Source: Paraflavitalea devenefica
GTDB taxonomy: Bacteria; Bacteroidota; Bacteroidia; Chitinophagales; Chitinophagaceae
Reading direction: 5' to 3'
Assembly: GCF_011759375.1 (NCBI RefSeq)
Contig: NZ_JAARML010000002.1
Coordinates: forward strand, 1,116,001-1,180,000
DNA length: 64,000 nt
The notes under the pieces are model-generated. The model did not search any database and was not told the origin of the DNA. It saw only the letters and a program-made list of their open reading frames with translations. This document shows, one piece after another, positions 18,193 through 27,731 of the stretch (its first letter is position 1; every line of letters starts with the position of its first letter). The position numbers and the translations under genes are program-made.

Positions 18193-19338
18193 TTACAGCG
18201 AGCTGCCACGTACCAGGCTCGAAATACCGAACTGGCCTTTGATACTGTCGATTGCCTGGTAAAGGGCGGCCTTTTCAGCAGTGCCATCAAACATGTTGAG
18301 TTGAAAATTTCCGGGGATAAGGTCGGTGAAGCGAACGCCCAGCAATCGTACCAGCAGGCGCCGGTCGTAGAGTTTTTCAAACAATTTTTTAGCAGTGTCT
18401 AACAGGATATGATCCTGGCTGGTGTAGGTAATGCGTGTTTGTTTACTGACTGTATCAAAATTTGCATACCGAAGTTTAATACTAACTGTGCCAGTCAGTT
18501 TATTCTGGGAGCGTAGTTCATAACCAATTTTGTCCACCATCTCCACGATGTTGCGGAGCAGGAAACTCATGCTAATGGTATCTTCTGAAAATGTCTGTTC
18601 TGTGGAAATACTCTTTTGTTCATGGTATGGTACCACGGGCGTTTCATCAATGCCTTGTGCCCGCTCAGAAAGCGTAAAGCCGGACTTGCCATATTTATTG
18701 ACCAACATCCGCACCGGGATCTGGGAGAGAAGGCGAATGGTTTCTACACCCATGTCATGCAGCTCTTTGGTGGTTTTGGGCCCGATGCCTGGCATCTTCT
18801 TAACGTCCAGCGGTGCCAAGTAAGCCTTCTCTGTCCCAAATGGGATCATCAACTGCCCATTGGGTTTTACTTCGTTGGCCCCTACCTTACTCAGCAATTT
18901 ATTTCCTGCCAAGGCATAGGTGAGCGGTAAACCCGTTTCCCGCTTTACTTTCTGGCTGAGTTCTTTGACAAAAAGGTCACTTTTTAAAAAACGATCCATG
19001 CCGGTAAGATCCAAGTAGAATTCATCGATAGAAGACTTCTCGACCAGCGGCGCACCTTCTGTCAGGATTTCGGTCACGATGCGCGAATACTTACCATAAT
19101 CCTCATAATCTCCCCCAATCACGATGGCTTGTGGACATAAACGCCGGGCTAACCGCATTGGCATCGCGGAATGAATGCCAAACGTCCTGGCTTCATAGCT
19201 ACACGCTGCCACCACACCCCGTTCTCCTCCTCCCACTATCAAAGGCTTCCCTCTGAACTTCTCGTTCTTCAAAACCTCAACGCTGACAAAAAAAGCATCC
19301 AGGTCGAGGTGTGCAATCGCCCGACTATTCCGTTCCAT
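18193..19338 (-). CDS. dinB: Y-family DNA polymerase (DinB/Pol IV type)
   Basis: 381 residues. Palm motifs are present: HLDLDAFFVSVE (D12, D14 region) and SSIDEFYLDLTG with D105-E106, the metal ligands. A fingers segment (YEARTFGIHSAMPMRLARRLCP), a thumb helix-hairpin-helix (KMPGIGPKTTKELHDMG) and a little-finger domain follow. The C-terminus ends LNMFDG...SIKGQFG, which could carry a short clamp-binding peptide (QLNMF). It begins the dinB-dnaE operon and performs translesion synthesis on damaged DNA. Two operator-like palindromes lie 31-65 bases upstream, and an XRE regulator gene lies just beyond, so damage-induced control is likely. Confidence 0.92.
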   Translation of the reverse strand: MERNSRAIAHLDLDAFFVSVEVLKNEKFRGKPLIVGGGERGVVAACSYEARTFGIHSAMPMRLARRLCPQAIVIGGDYEDYGKYSRIVTEILTEGAPLVEKSSIDEFYLDLTGMDRFLKSDLFVKELSQKVKRETGLPLTYALAGNKLLSKVGANEVKPNGQLMIPFGTEKAYLAPLDVKKMPGIGPKTTKELHDMGVETIRLLSQIPVRMLVNKYGKSGFTLSERAQGIDETPVVPYHEQKSISTEQTFSEDTISMSFLLRNIVEMVDKIGYELRSQNKLTGTVSIKLRYANFDTVSKQTRITYTSQDHILLDTAKKLFEKLYDRRLLVRLLGVRFTDLIPGNFQLNMFDGTAEKAALYQAIDSIKGQFGISSLVRGSSL

Positions 19339-19368
19339 ACCAGTTATTTATGATCTCGGGGTAAAAAT

Positions 19369-19403
19369 ACTAATATTTTTAGTACACAAACTAATTTGTT
19401 TAG
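19369..19403 (-). promoter_or_regulatory. Twin palindromic operator before dinB-dnaE
   Basis: Two copies of CTAA-N5-TTAG occur at 19370-19382 and 19391-19403, with centres 21 bp apart, which is two helical turns. The first extends to ACTAA-N5-TTAGT. Between them TTAG-N8-CTAA can also be read. On the minus strand the segment TTAGTTTG resembles the -7 element of Bacteroidota promoters (TAnnTTTG) with one mismatch, so a bound repressor would cover it. Likely binder: the XRE protein encoded at 19673, or a LexA-like protein elsewhere. Confidence 0.6.
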
Positions 19404-19672
19404 CATTTTTGATCAGAACCGGCATTGGCGGGGATTCCAATTTTGCATCGGGTGTTAGCCGTCCCCTAATTGTACAGATGCAATCGCTTATAAGTCAATA
19501 AAATCCAGAATGTTTTAGAAATAGGCGGCCCTTTTTAATCATGATCAACAATGGATTGGACTCCGAACCTTCAAAAAAACACAGGAACCTACGCGTGGAT
19601 AGATTAAAGAAGAGATGCTGACATTTTGGTTTTTGTCCGAGGCAGCATTGTCTTTAACGGAACAATTGGCGT

Positions 19673-19894
19673 TTACTTTTGCATTGCATCCATCAAAAGT
19701 AAATGGGGTGCAATATTGAGCGCAGCTGCAATTTTGCCCACTTGTTCCAGGTCAGGATCATGTTTGCCCTCCCAAATGGCTTCTATGATTTCAATATTGA
19801 TCGCTGTGCTTTTTGACAGGTCTTGTGCTGAAAGTTCATTCTGATGGCAGTACTCCCGTACGTTGCGACTGAATAACTTAACAATTTCCTTCAT
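19673..19894 (-). CDS. XRE-family HTH regulator, 73 residues
   Basis: Almost the whole protein is one helix-turn-helix domain: LFSRNVREYCHQNELSAQDLSKSTAINIEIIEAIWEGKHDPDLEQVGKIAAALN. There is no S24/LexA peptidase tail, so it could not cleave itself on DNA damage. It lies on the same strand 330 bases upstream of dinB, with the twin palindromes in between, and is a candidate regulator of that operon. Confidence 0.75.
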   Translation of the reverse strand: MKEIVKLFSRNVREYCHQNELSAQDLSKSTAINIEIIEAIWEGKHDPDLEQVGKIAAALNIAPHLLLMDAMQK

Positions 19895-20515
19895 GTCAGT
19901 TGGGTTTACTGCAATGTAATAGATGTTAGGATTTATTTACGTGGAAAAACACCTACAGTTGTTAATGATTTTGTTATTACCGCAAATAATTAAGTAATGG
20001 AAAAGCCGGTTTCGAAGAACCAAAACCCTTGCTGGGCTAAGGTCTGAAATCCATTATCTTTTTAATAGGATCATATTCCCACGGTTATTTAAAAGCAAGG
20101 AATTTCTCCTCATATTGATTATTATAACTGCCGATAGAATGCTTTCACCTTCTATTGCAGGAATTCAGGATGCGTACAGTAATATGTTAGGTGAGCCCAA
20201 CCTTCACTACTCAACTGTCATCCATATTAAGAATATGCAGACCCGAAATTATGCGACAATACCTAAATTTCTAGAGAACGATCCGAGCTGATACGCGACA
20301 ACTTTATGGAGATGAAATTGAGATAGATCCTTGTCTCCCAGAGAATATAACTTATCTGATCCGGTTGCATTTTCAAAATTCATAAAGGTCTGCAAACGAT
20401 AAAAGATCAAAAATTAGTGGCGCTGCATTAATCCAACAACACCAATACTTTATAAGAAGCAAGTTTCTTGTATTATGTCTGATACAGGCAATAATCCAGT
20501 GTGCGTTTTTGGAAC
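19895..20515. other. AT-rich gap without a supported gene
   Basis: About 620 bases with no convincing open frame on either strand. I see no tRNA, terminator or repeat. The stretch at 20190-20480 looks like decayed coding sequence but I could not assign it. Confidence 0.4.
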
Positions 20516-22780
20516 TTAATATCTAAAAAATCGATAACTTTTTAGATCATATTCAGGCACCCGTGTTTGATAGGAATATACCTGTGATCGGAGCCCCAAT
20601 CTTTTTATGTAGTGCTCCAGGTATTGTTGTGCACGTTGCAGCCTGTCGTATTCATCTACTGTGCAGGAAAGTATGATAAAGTCAGGATTGACGATTTGAG
20701 CAATTTCTATAAGATTGTCCAGGCACTTGTTTTTATCTGCAAAAAATAAATTACTGTTGTGTTTGCATTCGCCGATATAAAATAGACCATTCACTATACA
20801 AATGATATCCAAGTCCATTACAGGTTTGGAGCGATGGTAGGAATCAAATATGTCAATCTGAGGAACATACTGAAAGCTAAGAGGAGCTTTATTCCTAAGA
20901 TGAATGAGGGTCTTAATGGCTGTGTAGTTTCCATCGGGAGCGAATTTGCCGTCTCCATTTCTCATCCCGATATTATTCTTTACTAAGTGGTTGAGTTTAT
21001 AAGATATGGGTGAGTTAGCAGCGAAAAAATTCATGGTACCACATCCCTTGCAAGTGATCTGAAAATCTGTTTCTTTTAAGGAATACCAAATTATTGAAGA
21101 ACAACTTTTGCATTTAATGTTATAGCCTGGTAGAAATATACGGCGATTGATAAGTGGTTGCAGTGTATCCTGGACGCCATACCGAAGATTTTCATCGTTA
21201 TAATGTGTTTCCGATTTTGGGCCTATATCATTGATGCCAGCTTCTGTTATAATATGATAATATCGTTGGATAATTTGGTCAAATGTGATTGTGTCCCCCT
21301 CACTTTTGGTATTATCTGTAAGGTCATAGAATATGTCCGCCCAGAACTTATCAAATAGGTAATCTTCGATGTAAGTGAAGTTCCCATCAAATAGGTTGAT
21401 AAATTCCTTCAACCGGTTACTGCCATCATTGAATTTGCATTGTAGGTATTTTGTAGGCGGCCGCTTATATGGAGGTTCATTGATAGCACTTGGGGAAACA
21501 ATTACTTGGTGAATAATAGAAAAAAAAGATGGTGTCCTTAATCTTATATGACGATTGTTTCGACTATTCAGAATGGCAACGAGCCTTCTGTTTTTATTGA
21601 TCCGGGCTAGTGAACGGACTAATTCAAATCCCCTTGTGTTCATAGGGAAAAAAATAGAGTTGTTTTTACTTACCTCTGTGATTGAAATTTCTGCACACCA
21701 AGATTGATCGGCTTGTTGAAGGGATACAGCAAAAGATAAATTGGGGATTTCCACTAGGTGAGTTTCTCCGTACACAATATGCGCCAGTGATTGTTCCTTG
21801 TTGACAGCGTGTCCTTTGTTATCGCTTTTTTCATAGGGGAAAATTGGACTTGGCGCTACTAAGAATCGCACGTGCGTTGCAAAGCCTTGAAGTTTTTGTA
21901 CAGTTTCCAGGAGTTCTTTTTCCGATAGTGAAAATGAAACCACGTTTATTGTGGCATCGTTGGTTGGCAGTTTTCCTAAAATTCCTTCAAAATATGGATC
22001 TCTCAATAAAAGGTCTAGCTGTTCTTCTGTGATGAGGAATGAGGAAATGGGGTAGTTACTGGGTGAATATAATGCCCTATTCCAATGGTAAAGTAGGTCC
22101 TTTTGACTATCATAGTTCTTTGTCAGGATTAACTCAAAATGCCTATAATGTGTCCCGGCAACAGTCCGCATTTGCGTTGTGTCGGGGTTGAAAGCTGCGA
22201 GGGCGATGGAATTTAAAGGCGAGTATTCAACGAGTTGCTGGTTAAATTTTTCAATTTCATACCCATTGAAGTGAATAATATGATGAGACCCTATAATACG
22301 CCTAACAAATTGATGGTGGTCATCAAAAAGGTAGTTGAGTTTATAATATTCCTTTAAGGGACTTTTAGATTGCCAAAGGCCAGAAGATTGCGCAATGTAA
22401 TTGCTCATGGCAAATGGATTATCAAACGTAGAAAGTAAAAACTGCGAGGGTATACCTTCCATGCGGAAGACATTATCTTCGATATTGAGTACTTTGAGCG
22501 GGTTAAGCCCTAATTGTTGACAAAACTTTATGGCCAACGCTTCCGTGAAACCATTGGTATAGCCAACATAGTCTGGATCATAGTTCTTCGCTAGTGCTTG
22601 CCATTCCGGGGTGAGGCCTTCTGCACCCACAGGTATAATTGGATTCTGCCTACCACCCCATAGTTGTTGGTTTTTATTAATCAGGTCCAATAATTTGCTG
22701 CCTGTAAAGGTCCCGTCAATGAAAAACATATAACGAAGGTGCCTTGGTTTCGTAATAATCTGATAACTTGTATTTTCCAT
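20516..22780 (-). CDS. Large protein with zinc ribbon and PD-(D/E)xK nuclease domain, putative defence
   Basis: 754 residues, no signal peptide. The N-terminal 500 residues are unrecognised; they start with a segment containing FFIDGTFTGSKLLDLI and LWGGRQNPIIPV (residues 41-52). A zinc ribbon follows: C557-x2-C560 and C577-x2-C580. The C-terminal domain has D656-x-D658, a strand, then E671-C-K673 (motif GLFYIGECKHNSN), i.e. the D...E-x-K active site of PD-(D/E)xK nucleases, with a following helix. It is divergent from the HNH-gp25 fusion gene across a 568-base region. The architecture suggests a single-protein anti-phage or DNA-processing effector: sensor, DNA-contacting ribbon, nuclease. The motif is a visual call. 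Confidence 0.65.
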   Translation of the reverse strand: MENTSYQIITKPRHLRYMFFIDGTFTGSKLLDLINKNQQLWGGRQNPIIPVGAEGLTPEWQALAKNYDPDYVGYTNGFTEALAIKFCQQLGLNPLKVLNIEDNVFRMEGIPSQFLLSTFDNPFAMSNYIAQSSGLWQSKSPLKEYYKLNYLFDDHHQFVRRIIGSHHIIHFNGYEIEKFNQQLVEYSPLNSIALAAFNPDTTQMRTVAGTHYRHFELILTKNYDSQKDLLYHWNRALYSPSNYPISSFLITEEQLDLLLRDPYFEGILGKLPTNDATINVVSFSLSEKELLETVQKLQGFATHVRFLVAPSPIFPYEKSDNKGHAVNKEQSLAHIVYGETHLVEIPNLSFAVSLQQADQSWCAEISITEVSKNNSIFFPMNTRGFELVRSLARINKNRRLVAILNSRNNRHIRLRTPSFFSIIHQVIVSPSAINEPPYKRPPTKYLQCKFNDGSNRLKEFINLFDGNFTYIEDYLFDKFWADIFYDLTDNTKSEGDTITFDQIIQRYYHIITEAGINDIGPKSETHYNDENLRYGVQDTLQPLINRRIFLPGYNIKCKSCSSIIWYSLKETDFQITCKGCGTMNFFAANSPISYKLNHLVKNNIGMRNGDGKFAPDGNYTAIKTLIHLRNKAPLSFQYVPQIDIFDSYHRSKPVMDLDIICIVNGLFYIGECKHNSNLFFADKNKCLDNLIEIAQIVNPDFIILSCTVDEYDRLQRAQQYLEHYIKRLGLRSQVYSYQTRVPEYDLKSYRFFRY

Positions 22781-23348
22781 TTTATAAGTACAAAATTTAT
22801 TGACAACAACTTATTAGTTGCAATGAACGCTTATTGTTATTGAAAACTTCCTATGACCTGAACCATCGATGATACCAGGATGGACATACAATGTATGAGA
22901 TGGTGGCTTTCGATGCAGTCTATTTCGAATATACGGCATCTGTTGTCAATTTGAGGGCTATTTTCTGGAGATAATGAAAAGGGAGGATCTGCGCTCCATT
23001 GCCTTTTAACTAACAAACAAAGCCCTTGACAGGATGGCCAGGGGAATTTTTACATAAGACTAATTGTCATGGCAATAATATCTTGATCGACCCAATAAAG
23101 TTGCATTGCGTTGGTCGCTAACGGTCATCCTGCAATTACAGGGCAGCATTTCATGGAAGTTAAGGGTATGCTCATTAATGGTTGCTAAATGGGTTCTGGT
23201 AAGCGGTAACTAATAAAAGAATCACTGTTCTTGGCAGCCTGTAGTCAGGTGTCGTACATTTGCTGCGCATGCAGAGAAAGGCTGTCCGGGGAAGATTCGA
23301 TCATCGTGGAAGACATACCACCCAGGTGAGCAATTAGATCCAATTTAT
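22781..23348. promoter_or_regulatory. Divergent intergenic region between two putative nuclease genes
   Basis: 568 bases with no supported gene. A palindrome CAACT-N4-AGTTG lies at 22807-22820, 27 bases before the minus-strand start at 22780, where it could be an operator. The region becomes less AT-rich toward the plus-strand gene at 23349. No tRNA or known riboswitch pattern seen. Confidence 0.4.
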
Positions 23349-24440
23349 ATGCGAAATAATTTTTCCGATAACGTAAAACGCGCTCTCGCCCTTCGCGTGG
23401 CACACCGATGTTCATTTCCTGGATGCGATGAAGTCACCGCCGGACCCGGTCAGGAAGACGCCTCCAAAGTTGTCATTGTTGGGGAGGCAGCGCATATCCA
23501 TGCCGCCTCTCCCGGCGGACCCAGGTTTAACCCGGATATGAATGCAGAACAATGTAGCAGTATAGAAAACGGGATCTGGATGTGCCGCAAACATGCCCGG
23601 ATAATTGATGTAGACGATGCCAGCTATTCCGCTACCACACTGCAGCAATGGAAAGCCATGGCGGAGCAGCGCGCCTTTGAGCAACTTAATGGTTCATCGT
23701 TTGCACAACCCTACCTGCCGGAGGTCCTGATCCGACTGAGTCGCCGGATTGTGTTCTGGGGCCATTGGCTGCGAATTGAACAGTTCCAATGGTGCTTTCG
23801 TGTTGGGAAATTTGTGGAAGGCGATGTTCAGCTCCTGCAGGAGTTTTGCATGAACTTTTTACAGTTGCCAGACTATGAAAGATTTGTCATCGTGGAATCG
23901 CAAGGTGATGGCAGGGAGTTGGAAGGCATCTCATGGACATTGGAAAGGGAAAATGCTATCGTGCTGGATTGCCTGACACGTGCAAAAGCTCCCAGAACAG
24001 ATTACAATTTCCTGAGCGATATTGCCCTGGACGATGAAGGGGATCCGCGATTTGCCGATGGGGACTTCGATACTGTGATGGGGATTGAGGCCGCCATTCA
24101 GGCCATTAGTGCAGTACTCAGTACTGATTATGGGGATTACCCATCAGAGCCCTGGCTGGGTTCTGATTTTAGCCAATTGATCCACCAATATCAGCACAGC
24201 CCATTATTGAACCCAATCATCAAGATGGAAGTGGCACGATTGTTAACTGTCGGAGCGGTAGGCAGGGAAAATGCCCTGGTGCCACCATTAGACTTCATTC
24301 ATATTGTCCTCGATGTGCAGGTGCTTGGGGTGCGCCAACTACCCATTTGCCATCCTGCCACCCTCTATATTTCCCTTCAGTTTGGCACCGGAGAATACTG
24401 GAAAGGCACCATAACCATTCCCATTCGGGGATCCAACTGA
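23349..24440 (+). CDS. HNH endonuclease fused to phage baseplate gp25/W-like domain
   Basis: 363 residues. Residues 1-115 form an HNH domain of the type found in CBASS Cap5-like effectors: C21-x4-C26, GEAAHIHAA with H49/H51, GPRFN, ENGIWMC with N74 and C79, H82, then IIDVDDASYS. Residues 116-215 are a linker region of unknown fold. Residues 220-363 follow the pattern of the phage baseplate wedge gp25/gpW/GP46 family: DIALDDEGDPRFADGD, GIEAAIQAISAVLSTDYGDY, PWLGSDF, then helices and beta strands. No SAVED domain is present where Cap5 has one. A nuclease joined to a baseplate-like part could sense phage assembly proteins, or be tail-delivered. Both halves are pattern calls; the HNH half is the firmer. 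Confidence 0.65.
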   Translation: MRNNFSDNVKRALALRVAHRCSFPGCDEVTAGPGQEDASKVVIVGEAAHIHAASPGGPRFNPDMNAEQCSSIENGIWMCRKHARIIDVDDASYSATTLQQWKAMAEQRAFEQLNGSSFAQPYLPEVLIRLSRRIVFWGHWLRIEQFQWCFRVGKFVEGDVQLLQEFCMNFLQLPDYERFVIVESQGDGRELEGISWTLERENAIVLDCLTRAKAPRTDYNFLSDIALDDEGDPRFADGDFDTVMGIEAAIQAISAVLSTDYGDYPSEPWLGSDFSQLIHQYQHSPLLNPIIKMEVARLLTVGAVGRENALVPPLDFIHIVLDVQVLGVRQLPICHPATLYISLQFGTGEYWKGTITIPIRGSN

Positions 24441-24541
24441 AATCTGCCGGATTAGCCTTACCGCATTAGCACTTATCGGTCACCACAGATGACTTTATAC
24501 CGTTGTGTGGATCATTCAAACAATTTGCAGGCAATTCATCT

Positions 24542-24895
24542 TTACCCACCAATTTTTTTATACTTGCCTTCCCTGGTATACAGAATGCGCTTTCTTGGAT
24601 TGTAGCGCATTTTTGCGTTGGTGCTATCCTCAATGATGGTACTGGTGTGAGGCTTCAGAGCACCTGCGCCATATCGCACAAAGGATGTGTCTTTTAGTGT
24701 CGAATCCTTATAGTCAATGGCCTTTTTACGCCAAATCGCGTAACGGCCATAATTCTCCTTCCAAAGAATAATGGAATCCGATATAGTGCGCCCAAATTTG
24801 TGATTCGCCTTGTGATAAATGCCGGTAGTGGCTTTTATCCATGGCCGGCATGATGCTAAAAGCGCAATCAATGCGCTAACGATGGTGTTCCGCAT
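24542..24895 (-). CDS. Small putative lipoprotein
   Basis: 117 residues starting with a short signal peptide ending in a lipobox (LLASC, Cys16). The mature part is basic, with many Lys and Arg and repeated Thr/Ser, and would face the periplasm or surface. No family recognised. It converges on the HNH-gp25 gene, with stops about 100 bases apart. Confidence 0.5.
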   Translation of the reverse strand: MRNTIVSALIALLASCRPWIKATTGIYHKANHKFGRTISDSIILWKENYGRYAIWRKKAIDYKDSTLKDTSFVRYGAGALKPHTSTIIEDSTNAKMRYNPRKRILYTREGKYKKIGG

Positions 24896-25506
24896 AATAT
24901 ATGGAATTGAAGAAGGGTGTTGGGTATTTATAATTCAATTATGACTTTTCGTGGGCGTCTGGTGGGTAGGAGAGGCGCGGCGACATTTGCAATATTACCC
25001 CCAACACTAATAGGAAAGACCGATATAGGACATAATAGGGAAACCATCACTTTGTCGTACACATAACACCAGTTGTTATTTAGGTTGGCAGAGAGCATAG
25101 GTCCTTCATTCAGAAAGTGTCGCATTAGCTGAGGTTTTCTACCTATACTATCACCAAGGCCTATTTATCATCCTATTGAACACACATTTATTCCCCAACC
25201 TGCTGGGAGTAATCGCGGTTGGAGGATCGTTAGTACCCACTCGTCAACTAGAATAACGGAGTTAAAATACCGAACAGCCTACACGGCTACCTTTCCTACC
25301 TCGGACATATTGTTGGGGTTACGATCCAACATTGGAATTTCGTGGGAATGAAAAAATGAAAAATAAATTCCTATTAGGTAAATGTCGGAAGTTATTTGCC
25401 CCCTCATGACCATTTTTGCAGGGAGATCCTGTTGTCGTTGAAGCCAGGGCCTCCCATGGTTCAACATCGAACCCTCACAGAATCTCGCGCCTTGCCATCT
25501 GCATTG
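24896..25506. other. Gap without a supported gene
   Basis: About 610 bases. Minus-strand open frames at 24928-25125 (65 codons) and 25279-25467 (62 codons) have no family signature. The plus-strand frame of the next gene is open from 25396, but the segment before 25507 reads like non-coding sequence. Confidence 0.4.
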
Positions 25507-27519
25507 ATGACTAACTTAACCACCGAGCAAATGGATAATCATATCACCATTTTTCCCGATGAAAAAAATAGCCATGGTCCTCTGGATTATATGCCCTACC
25601 GGTTAGTGACGACTGCCTTTTCCCGACTCCGCAGGTTACCCAGCACAGAGGAAAGTATCGCTTATTTTTCACTAAAACAGGCTTTCTTTACTTTGCTGCT
25701 GACCGATCTCAAAAGCATTGGACCTCGTCTTGAACGCAGTATAACCGATCATACCGGTGCTCAGCTTTATGGCCGGTTGTTCAGAGAATCACCTTACGGC
25801 CCTCAACCGGAAGGTATTTATTTGGAAACCGGTATGAGCCCCGAAGCCTTTTGTTCTCTTTGCGGATTGTTTTATTCCGCCGAGGACCATCCAGGTTCAT
25901 CCAAGGCACTGTTGTTGGCCACTTTCAAACAGGATGGCAACGAGATTTCACCCACCCTGATTTGTGAAGCACTGTGGACTCGGGCATCGGCATTCATGGA
26001 TGAAATATCCCGCATTATGGGCGAATTTCCACTTCAGACATCCTTTCAGGGCTTTATTCATGAATTGGAAATGGCAAAAATTGGGGAGAAGGCGCAAAGC
26101 CGATTTATCGAACAGCATTTCTTTAACCATCCCGCAGAAGGACTATTCATTTTACTTAACAAGGACCCTCGGTTTTTTGACACTTTCAGTGAAGTGAAAA
26201 AATATTCTTACCAACATGAGTTTGGATTCCTCCTGGATGTAAGTAAAGACCATCTTGCCGAAATTAAAGTTATCCCTATCCAGCCTTCCACCGCCGCAGA
26301 TCCCACTGCCGGCATTTATCTATTTTGCCCTGCCGGCATTGCATCTTTGGAACAACAAACCAGTATGGATCTGTCGAAGTTTGCAGATTATGATCCCGGC
26401 AGTCAGTACTTATGCCTTGCCCATTACAAATATGACCGCGGCTTTTCCATTCGACTTGACCCCATCATCCAAAAGTTGGTTATTTGGGAGGATGCCAATG
26501 ATCAACTGATCGGCATACAACCAGCCAGCCCATTTGTTGTATCCACCCATTATCAATACCATCCGATGCAAAGCGGGCATCAGCACTATGCAACTGCTTC
26601 GGATCATTATCATTGTAATACATATGAGCAGGCGCTACTCAAATTGCTCGGCACTGACTTTTCTTTATTTGAAACACACCAGCAGGTGTTAGGCCCCTTT
26701 TCTATAACATCCGCGAAAATTGAGGGCAGTAACTTCCTCCAACGTACCTGGCTGGAAACGGAAACGGTTACCCCTCCAGGGCAAAAGGGTAGTCTTTATC
26801 CCACTCAAATAAACCTGATATTTGATGCCAAAGCACCCATGAACGAACAAATGGCTATGGTCTTGCCACAATTGGAGGGGTTTGGAGAGTTCAACCAGGC
26901 AGGCCGACACATCCGGAAGATTATCATTGCCCGACCGGATAAAATGGGGCTCATGGAGCCGGTTGCCGCCAATATGAACGTTTTGCTGAGATTGCTGGCG
27001 GCTGACCTCGCATTGGATGGCAATGAATCGGTGGCGAAAGTAACCCTGAATGCAACCCCTACCGACCTGAATAGATGCCGGCTGGAATTGCGATGGCACC
27101 ATCATGCAGAAAATGCCACCAGCCCGGAACATATCACCATACCTGACCTGGACACTGCCCTCAACATGCTATTGGAACTTACCCCTAAGCAGTTTACTCC
27201 CGCAGCACAACAGCAGGGACAGCAATGGTTGAAAGGCGCCAGTATCGTTGATCTGGAGGAAGGTAGGGTACTTGCCCACCTCTTCTGTGAATTTCAAGGT
27301 ACCGCTTCCCTTGGTCCTGGGATGTATTTAAACATCTTTACTGACAGCAAGGATCTGATTGCACTTGTTGCAGCGCGGACCGAATTGCAACCACGCGGTT
27401 CCCTTGGTTCCGAATACCTGCAATATACCAATACCCGGTTTTCAATAACCAATCCTGTGCAGCATCCCCGGATCATAGGACCAGACCCTAATAGCGACCA
27501 AATTCACAATCGGCTATAG
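25507..27519 (+). CDS. Large hypothetical protein, 670 residues
   Basis: Start taken at the ATG at 25507 (MTNLTTEQMDNH); the frame is open from 25396 but the upstream part is not protein-like. Soluble, rich in Pro, Gln and His, with no signal peptide or membrane helix. A two-cysteine segment (FCSLCGLFY, about 118-126) is not a full metal site. I recognise no domain. It probably forms a unit with the following frameshifted gene, since both are plus-strand and 210 bases apart. Confidence 0.65.
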   Translation: MTNLTTEQMDNHITIFPDEKNSHGPLDYMPYRLVTTAFSRLRRLPSTEESIAYFSLKQAFFTLLLTDLKSIGPRLERSITDHTGAQLYGRLFRESPYGPQPEGIYLETGMSPEAFCSLCGLFYSAEDHPGSSKALLLATFKQDGNEISPTLICEALWTRASAFMDEISRIMGEFPLQTSFQGFIHELEMAKIGEKAQSRFIEQHFFNHPAEGLFILLNKDPRFFDTFSEVKKYSYQHEFGFLLDVSKDHLAEIKVIPIQPSTAADPTAGIYLFCPAGIASLEQQTSMDLSKFADYDPGSQYLCLAHYKYDRGFSIRLDPIIQKLVIWEDANDQLIGIQPASPFVVSTHYQYHPMQSGHQHYATASDHYHCNTYEQALLKLLGTDFSLFETHQQVLGPFSITSAKIEGSNFLQRTWLETETVTPPGQKGSLYPTQINLIFDAKAPMNEQMAMVLPQLEGFGEFNQAGRHIRKIIIARPDKMGLMEPVAANMNVLLRLLAADLALDGNESVAKVTLNATPTDLNRCRLELRWHHHAENATSPEHITIPDLDTALNMLLELTPKQFTPAAQQQGQQWLKGASIVDLEEGRVLAHLFCEFQGTASLGPGMYLNIFTDSKDLIALVAARTELQPRGSLGSEYLQYTNTRFSITNPVQHPRIIGPDPNSDQIHNRL

Positions 27520-27731
27520 CCGCCCTGCACGTATGCGCAATCAACCCTGGGTGCTCCCTTATTGAAAATGGAGTATGTTCCTGCCTGCAGGATCCCTGTA
27601 AAAGCAAGTAACCTTTCTGTTTGTGTAATACATACACGGCTGTAAATTATCCCGAGATCCAATATCGTGACCAGTTTGAGCGCATGTTTAATTTTTATTC
27701 TATAAGTTTGAATACATAACCTACTACTGCC

